A stretch of 8,402 bases of DNA, taken from Acidobacteriota bacterium (lineage in GTDB: Bacteria > Acidobacteriota > Thermoanaerobaculia > Gp7-AA8). The position numbers and the translations under genes were made by a program. The DNA lies in NCBI GenBank assembly GCA_003223695.1, contig QHVY01000011.1, positions 1 to 8,402 of the forward strand. Direction: 5' to 3'. Below the pieces are notes generated by a model. That model was not told the origin of the DNA. It saw only the letters and a list, made by a program, of their open reading frames with translations, and did no database searches. Shown in pieces: positions 1 through 4,819 of this stretch; positions within the stretch are counted from its first letter, which is position 1; the number at the start of each line of letters is the position of its first letter.

Positions 1-3
1 ATC

Positions 4-9
4 TAGACT
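4..9 (+). promoter_or_regulatory. Possible -10 element for a (near-)leaderless mRNA
   Basis: TAGACT fits the TANNNT form of a -10 hexamer and ends 11 nt before the ATG at 21, so transcription would start at or within a few bases of the start codon. No Shine-Dalgarno sequence lies between them. The longer string TAGACTCTC (4-12) recurs at 4806-4814, just before the only other plus-strand gene. The -35 region would lie outside the window. Promoter function is inferred from position and motif only. Confidence 0.35.
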
Positions 10-20
10 CTCTTCGAAAA

Positions 21-2651
21 ATGGTGATTGTAGCCCGCAATCTCCTGCTCTGCTTTGCTCTCGCCCTGCCGGCGCAGGCGTACGTTGTCACCACAAATGC
101 CGACTCAGGCCCAGGCTCGTTGCGGCAGGGAATCCTCGACGCAAACTCCGGCGCGTGTCCCTCGAAGTGTTCGATTTTGTATGGCTCGACCGGTTTTCTC
201 ACCGTCACGCCGCTCACGCCACTGCCGGACATCACGGCGTCAAACGTGAGCATCGGGCCCGAGCTGCCGTATCAAGCATGGAGACTGGAGATCAACGGCA
301 GCAATGTCAAGAGTGGCAGCGGTTTGCACATTCGCGGCAAAAACTGCGCGGTTGCCGGCGTGATCATCAATGGATTTCCCGGCAGCGGCATCGTTCTGGA
401 GGATGCGGTCAACCCGCGGATCGACTCCAATGTCCTCGGCCTCGACGCCAGCGGGATGCATGCGGTTCCAAATCGGCAAAACGGAATCACCATCGTTCGC
501 GGCCAGCAGATTATCGTCGAGTCCAACACGATCGGCGGCAACCGAGACAATGGCGTTTATGCCGTCGGCGCGACGGATCTTTTTTTCGGACTGAACACGA
601 TCGGCAAACAATACTTACCGCAGGGCTCGGGCAATCTCACACTGCCAAACGGCGCGTCGGGCATCTTCCTTCAGGACGTTCAAGGCGCTCACCTCCTCGG
701 CAACGTCATCGTGAATAACGGCATGTTTGGTGTGGCGACCTCCGGTAGATCGAGCGGCATCGTGATTGAAGACCTCCAACTGCCCACGCTGATTTACGGC
801 AATGGACTGTCGCCGATCGATATCGGATTCGACGGCGTGACAGAGCAAGGGCGGCCCGTCCTCACAACGGCTGACATCAGCAACGGCTTCATGCGGGTGA
901 TCGGTTATGTGAACACAACCGCGAACACGAGCGTCGTCATCAACGTGTTCGCGTCGGATGCTGCGCCGGAAGCGAAAACGTTTTTGTATGGCGAGAAGCT
1001 GAACACGGATGCGAACGGCTTCGCGGCATTCGAGTTCCGATTCTCTCTCTTCAGCAACGTGAGGCCGCCGGTCGATGCTGTCGGGCAGTGGATTACCGCG
1101 ACAGCAACGACCGACGCCACGTCTGAATTGAGCGCGCCGCTGCGGGCGGAATCGAATAATCAAAATTACTCCGTCACGACTACCGACGATGCCGGGGCCG
1201 GCTCGCTGCGGCAGGCCATCCTCGATGCGAACGCCGGGATCTGCTCGGCCGATTTTCCGTGTCGAGTGCAATTCGATTTGCCTCCCGCAGCTCATTACAC
1301 GATTGCTCCGTTGACGTCGCTGCCTCCGATCACGCGTTCCGGAATCACGGTCGATGGCTTGAATACGGCGTCATCGCCCTTTGTCTTCACTGCGCCGATC
1401 GTTGAAATCAATGGCAGCCGCTCGACGCCCGGTCCGGGTTTCACAATCTCCTCAGCAAACGGACCACTGCTTGGCGACTCGATACGCCGGCTGGCGATCA
1501 ACGGCTTCAACGGACCGGGAATCCTGATCGACGCGACGAGCAATTACATCCTCGATCCGGTGATCGCGGGCAATTTCATCGGAACCGATCCGACCGGCAC
1601 CATTGCCGTTCCGAACTCCGGCGACGGCATCCGTGTGCGCGGCGACGTGCCGTTCGTGCACATCGGCACGTTCGGTTCCGGCAACCGCTTCGAACGAAAT
1701 CTGATCAGCGGGAACGGCAACAACGGCGTGACGCTCGAATCGGGCTTCTTCGAATTCGACACAAACGCCATCGGTACCGACATCACCAAGAAGCTGCCGA
1801 TCCCGAATGGCGGTGCGGGCGTCGACATCGAAGCCGCGGCGCAGGGACATCTGGAAATGAACACCATCGCGTTCAACGACGATGTCGGTCTCTCGACCGT
1901 CACCACGTCTGCAGATGCATTCAAAGCCGCAATCCAAAACTCCATCCACTCGAATGTCGGTCCGGCGATCAGGCAGCGGGAGGTCGTGCAACCGCCGCCG
2001 CAGATCACCTCGGTGACTTACGATCCGTCGACCGGGACCGGCACGATCACCGGTACATTCACGGCCGCCGGACTTCAATACTTCACAACGGCGCTCGACT
2101 TTTTCGTCTCGACATATCCAGAGGCCGGCGGCCGAGGATCGGGAGAGACGCCGTTGTATACGAATATTTCGTCGTCGATTCTAGGGCAGCAGGGAGGCTC
2201 ATTCACGGCGAAGACGAACAATGTCGACCTGCGCGGGAAAAGGATTTCGGCAACCGCGACACCCTTCGAATTCGAAGGCTTCAAGGGTCCGCCGCAGGGT
2301 GAGGTCTTCGGGCAGGGATTCAAGTATGGGACGACGTCGGAGATGAGCAAAGCCGTTCCTGTGGTGACAGTCGGATGCTCGCCCGATTTACCGCAGATCG
2401 TCAGCGGTTCGTCGACAGAGTTGCGATGGAACACAGTCGCCGGCGCAACCGTGTACAACATTTGGTTGCGCAGAGTGCCCGGCGTGCCACAGGTGATCGG
2501 CACGACGTCCGGGGCGACCATGGACGTCGCGTTGGCGCCGGGAACATACGAATGGTTCGTGGAAGCAGTTTTCCCGCAGTGTCCGGCGGCAAAGTCCGAC
2601 GCGGCGCGGCTCACCGTGAACAGTGAGCGACGCCGTGTCGCTGGCCGCTGA
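21..2651 (+). CDS. Secreted right-handed beta-helix protein with two tandem modules and a C-terminal Ig/FnIII-like domain
   Basis: This 876-residue protein starts with a likely Sec signal peptide: basic R6, hydrophobic LLLCFALAL at 8-16, and cleavage after PAQA near residue 20. Two homologous modules follow, about 23-375 and 385-750. Each opens with a 'GSLRQxILDAN' motif (residues 32-42 and 394-404) of the kind seen in CSLREA-type exported proteins, and a Cys pair (C46/C50, C408/C414). Next come rungs rich in Asn, Gly, Ile and Val, as in parallel beta-helices (for example NGxxI and SNTIGGN), then a beta-sandwich-like stretch ending in 'ITATATT' or 'ISATATP'. Residues 777-866 resemble an Ig/FnIII fold, with C786 and C854 a possible disulfide. 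The likely role is outside the cell or on its surface, as an adhesin or polysaccharide-binding protein. No catalytic residues of a pectate lyase or other lyase are recognised, so enzymatic activity is unproven. No PEP-CTERM or LPXTG anchor is seen; the tail ends in a basic SERRRVAGR. The ATG at 21 gives the full signal peptide but has no Shine-Dalgarno sequence. The GTG at 24 is an alternative start. Confidence 0.85.
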   Translation: MVIVARNLLLCFALALPAQAYVVTTNADSGPGSLRQGILDANSGACPSKCSILYGSTGFLTVTPLTPLPDITASNVSIGPELPYQAWRLEINGSNVKSGSGLHIRGKNCAVAGVIINGFPGSGIVLEDAVNPRIDSNVLGLDASGMHAVPNRQNGITIVRGQQIIVESNTIGGNRDNGVYAVGATDLFFGLNTIGKQYLPQGSGNLTLPNGASGIFLQDVQGAHLLGNVIVNNGMFGVATSGRSSGIVIEDLQLPTLIYGNGLSPIDIGFDGVTEQGRPVLTTADISNGFMRVIGYVNTTANTSVVINVFASDAAPEAKTFLYGEKLNTDANGFAAFEFRFSLFSNVRPPVDAVGQWITATATTDATSELSAPLRAESNNQNYSVTTTDDAGAGSLRQAILDANAGICSADFPCRVQFDLPPAAHYTIAPLTSLPPITRSGITVDGLNTASSPFVFTAPIVEINGSRSTPGPGFTISSANGPLLGDSIRRLAINGFNGPGILIDATSNYILDPVIAGNFIGTDPTGTIAVPNSGDGIRVRGDVPFVHIGTFGSGNRFERNLISGNGNNGVTLESGFFEFDTNAIGTDITKKLPIPNGGAGVDIEAAAQGHLEMNTIAFNDDVGLSTVTTSADAFKAAIQNSIHSNVGPAIRQREVVQPPPQITSVTYDPSTGTGTITGTFTAAGLQYFTTALDFFVSTYPEAGGRGSGETPLYTNISSSILGQQGGSFTAKTNNVDLRGKRISATATPFEFEGFKGPPQGEVFGQGFKYGTTSEMSKAVPVVTVGCSPDLPQIVSGSSTELRWNTVAGATVYNIWLRRVPGVPQVIGTTSGATMDVALAPGTYEWFVEAVFPQCPAAKSDAARLTVNSERRRVAGR

Positions 2652-2670
2652 GAACTAATACTGCGTCTGA

Positions 2671-2693
2671 CCGGTGTGGCGTCCGTTCACCGG
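2671..2693. terminator. Weak hairpin in the convergent gap
   Basis: CCGGTG (2671-2676) and CACCGG (2688-2693) form a perfect 6-bp stem around an 11-nt loop. It sits in the 79-bp gap between the convergent ends of the beta-helix gene and the PreA operon. It could act as a two-way terminator, but the stem is short and no T-tract follows on either strand. Nothing else is evident in this gap. Confidence 0.25.
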
Positions 2694-2730
2694 AAGTAAT
2701 GAGCGGCCGAGAACCCAGTTGGCGACAGCG

Positions 2731-3090
2731 TCAGCGAACCAGCGTTCCGATGCGACTGCGCGCTTCGACGCGTTCGTCCGGTGTCACATACAGCACGAGC
2801 GATTGGCCGGCGGTCACCGGATTTGGGGAGTTCCAGACATGATCCGAATTGCTGCGGAACACCAGTCGCAGGTTGTTTGTGGGATCGACTGAGAAGCGCC
2901 TCGTCTCCGCGTTGTTCAATGTGCCGAGCTCGAATCGAGTGGCGCCGGTGTCAATCGCCACATGCTGGAGCGTCTTTCCCGACTGATTGATGATGACCAC
3001 GTGCGCGGGAATCCGCGCGATGCGCCAGGTCATGATCAGCACCCCGGCGACACCCAGGATGATCGAGGCGAGGACTTTGCGCGAGATCAC
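2731..3090 (-). CDS. Small membrane-anchored protein of unknown function
   Basis: I do not recognise this 119-residue protein. It has one hydrophobic segment at about residues 4-22 (VLASIILGVAGVLIM) after a short basic start (MISRK), which suggests an N-terminal anchor or uncleaved signal with the rest outside the cytoplasmic membrane. Residues 30-105 alternate polar and hydrophobic positions (VVIINQSGKTLQHVAI, LRLVFRSNS, SLVLYVTPD), as expected of a small beta-sandwich. There are no cysteines and no obvious catalytic motif. The start is GTG, 10 nt after the stop of the ACT gene, with no clear Shine-Dalgarno sequence, so translation may be coupled to the upstream gene. It is the last gene of the preA-ACT set and converges with the beta-helix gene. 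The coding call rests on clean frame, operon spacing and sensible protein architecture. Confidence 0.65.
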   Translation of the reverse strand: MISRKVLASIILGVAGVLIMTWRIARIPAHVVIINQSGKTLQHVAIDTGATRFELGTLNNAETRRFSVDPTNNLRLVFRSNSDHVWNSPNPVTAGQSLVLYVTPDERVEARSRIGTLVR

Positions 3091-3100
3091 GCGATGGCGT

Positions 3101-3559
3101 TCAGCGTCCGCGGGCCCGCGTCTGGACGATGCGTCGTCGCCGTGGCGCTGCCGTTGCCTTGATGATCTTTATCGCCCGCGTTGCGTCATCGTCCGATCCA
3201 AAACCAAAGACCGCCGAATAGCGGCCAGCAACCACCTGGGCAACAAGAAAATGAATGTTGATTCCCTCATCAGCCAGGGCGCGGGACATCGAATGCAGCA
3301 ATCCCGGACGATTTTCGCCGGCGACGAGCAGTGAGGGAGGCCCCGACTCCGAGAGACCACCCTGCCGAGCAGCATTCACCGCTCGGGTTCCGCTCACCGG
3401 AAAAACCTCGATGGCTGCCATATCGCCGATGTGATAGCCCATGACGATCTGCAGATTCGTGCCGGCGTTCGACAGTGGCTCGAGCGTCTCCGCCATTTTT
3501 CCCGGACTGTTTTCAACCTCGCGGCGCCAGAGAGAAATTTTCGTCACCGAGATGACCAT
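3101..3559 (-). CDS. Tandem ACT-domain protein, probable ligand-sensing regulator
   Basis: The protein has 152 residues and consists of two ACT-like domains. The first (about 3-58) carries NSPGKM (17-22) followed by LEPLSNAGTNLQIVM; the second (about 75-135) carries ENRPGLL (82-88) followed by ALADEGINIHFLVAQ. This 'PGxL ... AGxNI' layout is the classic ACT turn and helix, which usually binds amino acids or other small ligands and oligomerises. No catalytic or DNA-binding domain is attached, so a regulatory role is inferred. The tail (139-152) is strongly basic (RRRR, then RARGR) and looks disordered. The start is set at the ATG at 3559 because GGAGG lies 5 nt upstream; a TTG six codons earlier would place that GGAGG inside the coding region. 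It starts 19 nt after the preA stop and is followed by a small membrane protein gene after 10 nt, so all three are probably co-transcribed. The ligand cannot be told from sequence; a pyrimidine or amino acid would fit the context. Confidence 0.8.
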   Translation of the reverse strand: MVISVTKISLWRREVENSPGKMAETLEPLSNAGTNLQIVMGYHIGDMAAIEVFPVSGTRAVNAARQGGLSESGPPSLLVAGENRPGLLHSMSRALADEGINIHFLVAQVVAGRYSAVFGFGSDDDATRAIKIIKATAAPRRRRIVQTRARGR

Positions 3560-3564
3560 TGCGA

Positions 3565-3569
3565 CCTCC
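3565..3569 (-). promoter_or_regulatory. Shine-Dalgarno site of the ACT-domain gene
   Basis: GGAGG on the minus strand is followed by the 5-nt spacer TCGCA and then ATG. It decides the start codon at 3559 over the upstream in-frame TTG at 3577. It lies within the 19-nt gap after the preA stop. Confidence 0.75.
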
Positions 3570-3578
3570 GATGACAAA

Positions 3579-4700
3579 CTACACCCTCGCTAAAGGGCGT
3601 GCGTACCCCTCAACTTCTTCCGCCTCGTATCCGCCGCGATAATCGAACTGCTCGGGGCGTTTGATCTGTGAATGCGACACGATGCGGTCGCGGCGGATTC
3701 CTTGAAAGTCCTCCAGACTCTTGTATCCGCGGCGCTCCATGAATTCGGTCATGCCGGCGATGAGTCCTTTGATCACGTTCGGACCGATCGCTTGATCGAG
3801 CATCGCCGCTGTGCAGACCTGCACTGTGCCGCAGCCGAGGAGGATGTAGCAGAGGGCGTGGTCAAAGTTGGCAACGCCGCCGATGCCGGAGAATGCTTTG
3901 TCGGGAAACGCCTTCGTCATCTGCGCCATCTTCGCCAGCGACAGCGGCAGAATCGCCGGTCCGCCCAACCCGCCGCTCGAAACATAACCTTCGACGTTCA
4001 TCTCGAAATCGAGAGTATTCGGATCGATGACCGGCAGCGATGGGAACGTGTTCGATGAGGAGATGGCGTCGGCGCCGCCGCGGAACGAGGCTGCCGCTTC
4101 TTCGACGATGTCCGCCGTCGCAGGCGTCAGCTTCACCCAAACCGGAATGGTCGCCACTTCCTTTACGGCCTGCGTGACCACGGAGCAGAGCACTTTGTCT
4201 TTGCCGACGTTCGACCCCATGTCGACGCGGTCCATGTGCGGACAGGAAAAGTTCAGCTCGACCGCGTCGGCGCCTTCGTCCTGACATGCTTTGGTCAGCG
4301 TCTGCCAGTTGTGCAGCTCCTTGTCATTTCCGGAACCGGCCATGATCGATGCAACGAGCACTTTGTTCGGATACGCTTTTTTGATGCGGCTGAGTTTTCC
4401 GATCCACCAGTCGAGCGGCTTGTCGGAGATCAGCTCCCAATTCCACGACGCGATCAGCGTCGACTCCGCCCTTTTTGACATCGACAGCCGATAGCCGCTG
4501 TTGTCCGCACGCAGGAACTTCGTCTTCGGCCCTTTGACGTTGACGACCGGGTGCAGCCCTATCGTTTTTGTTACCACACCGGCCCAGCCGGCGTCGAACG
4601 CTCGCATGATGTTGCTGTCCGACTCGGTCGGCGGCGCCGACGAGAGCAAAAACGGATTCTCGAATCGGATGCCGGTGAATTTTGTCGACAGGTCAGCCAT
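3579..4700 (-). CDS. preA: Dihydropyrimidine dehydrogenase catalytic subunit PreA, without ferredoxin domain
   Basis: This 373-residue FMN-dependent TIM-barrel protein belongs to the dihydropyrimidine/dihydroorotate dehydrogenase family. In the characterised PreT-PreA pair, the enzyme reduces uracil and thymine to their 5,6-dihydro forms with NADH, the first step of reductive pyrimidine breakdown. The N-terminal 'FTGIRFENPFLLSSAPP' (8-24) and 'GWAGVVTKT' (38-46) are typical. 'ELNFSCPH' (148-155) holds N150, S152 and C153, matching the substrate-binding Asn and catalytic Cys of mammalian DPD. K190 in 'VWVKLTP' and N217 in 'SSSNT' are the expected FMN/substrate residues, and 'GGLGG' (243-247), 'SGIGG' (271-275) and 'VQVCTAAM' (293-300) form the phosphate-binding end. 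E. coli PreA has 411 residues with two C-terminal 4Fe-4S motifs. Here the protein stops after 'FDYRGGYEAEEVEGYARPLARV' with no CxxCxxC cluster, and no PreT partner is in the window. Its electron donor, and possibly its exact substrate, are therefore open. The ATG at 4700 has an AGGAG site. It is the first gene of a three-gene minus-strand unit. Confidence 0.88.
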   Translation of the reverse strand: MADLSTKFTGIRFENPFLLSSAPPTESDSNIMRAFDAGWAGVVTKTIGLHPVVNVKGPKTKFLRADNSGYRLSMSKRAESTLIASWNWELISDKPLDWWIGKLSRIKKAYPNKVLVASIMAGSGNDKELHNWQTLTKACQDEGADAVELNFSCPHMDRVDMGSNVGKDKVLCSVVTQAVKEVATIPVWVKLTPATADIVEEAAASFRGGADAISSSNTFPSLPVIDPNTLDFEMNVEGYVSSGGLGGPAILPLSLAKMAQMTKAFPDKAFSGIGGVANFDHALCYILLGCGTVQVCTAAMLDQAIGPNVIKGLIAGMTEFMERRGYKSLEDFQGIRRDRIVSHSQIKRPEQFDYRGGYEAEEVEGYARPLARV

Positions 4701-4704
4701 AGCT

Positions 4705-4710
4705 TCTCCT
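4705..4710 (-). promoter_or_regulatory. Shine-Dalgarno site of preA
   Basis: AGGAGA on the minus strand lies 4 nt before the preA ATG. It confirms the start at 4700 and contrasts with the two plus-strand genes, which lack such a site. Confidence 0.75.
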
Positions 4711-4725
4711 TTTTGGGAAACGCTG

Positions 4726-4731
4726 ATTGTA
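4726..4731 (-). promoter_or_regulatory. Candidate -10 box of the preA operon promoter
   Basis: On the minus strand TACAAT differs from the consensus TATAAT at one base. It sits 25 nt upstream of the preA ATG, which would give a short leader of roughly 18-20 nt carrying the AGGAG site. No convincing TTGACA-like -35 is present at 16-18 bp; that position falls inside the heptamer repeat. Confidence 0.4.
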
Positions 4732-4735
4732 GCCC

Positions 4736-4804
4736 AGGACTCAGTCCTCAGTCCTCAGCCCTCAGTCCTGAGTCCTCGCATCGTCCTCAGTCCTCAGTCC
4801 TCGC
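4736..4804. repeat. Degenerate heptamer (TCAGTCC) tandem repeat in the divergent promoter region
   Basis: Exact TCAGTCC units start at 4741, 4748, 4762, 4787 and 4794, with one-base variants TCAGCCC at 4755 and TGAGTCC at 4769. An 11-bp interruption (TCGCATCGTCC, 4776-4786) breaks the period. The string AGTCCTCGCAT occurs at 4771 and again at 4796, so a 25-bp higher-order repeat is superimposed. The left edge AGGACTCAGTCCT (4736-4748) is a near-perfect palindrome. The array fills most of the 119-bp gap between divergently read preA and the M13 peptidase gene. It could be a slippage-prone microsatellite, a protein-binding array or a mobile short repeat. It is not coding. Confidence 0.85.
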
Positions 4805-4805
4805 A

Positions 4806-4811
4806 TAGACT
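4806..4811 (+). promoter_or_regulatory. Possible -10 element for a leaderless mRNA of the M13 peptidase
   Basis: TAGACT (within TAGACTCTC, 4806-4814) ends 8 nt before the ATG at 4820, which is about the distance from a -10 box to the transcription start. No Shine-Dalgarno sequence is present in CTCCAATC before the ATG. The same nine bases precede the other plus-strand gene at 4-12. Function is inferred; no -35 is recognisable because the heptamer array occupies that position. Confidence 0.4.
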
Positions 4812-4819
4812 CTCCAATC

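Noticed and set aside
26..36. TGATTGTAGCCC occurs both near 25-36 and at 4724-4735, where its complement holds the candidate preA -10 TACAAT
   Set aside because: A 12-base match is expected about once or twice by chance in a window this size, and the first copy encodes part of the signal peptide. A leftward promoter at 25-36 cannot be judged without the upstream sequence.
615..2078. Long minus-strand frames (226, 208 and 154 residues) opposite the beta-helix gene
   Set aside because: They are antisense to a convincing coding gene, are rich in Arg, Asp and Val with no recognisable motifs, and have no ribosome-binding sites or operon context.
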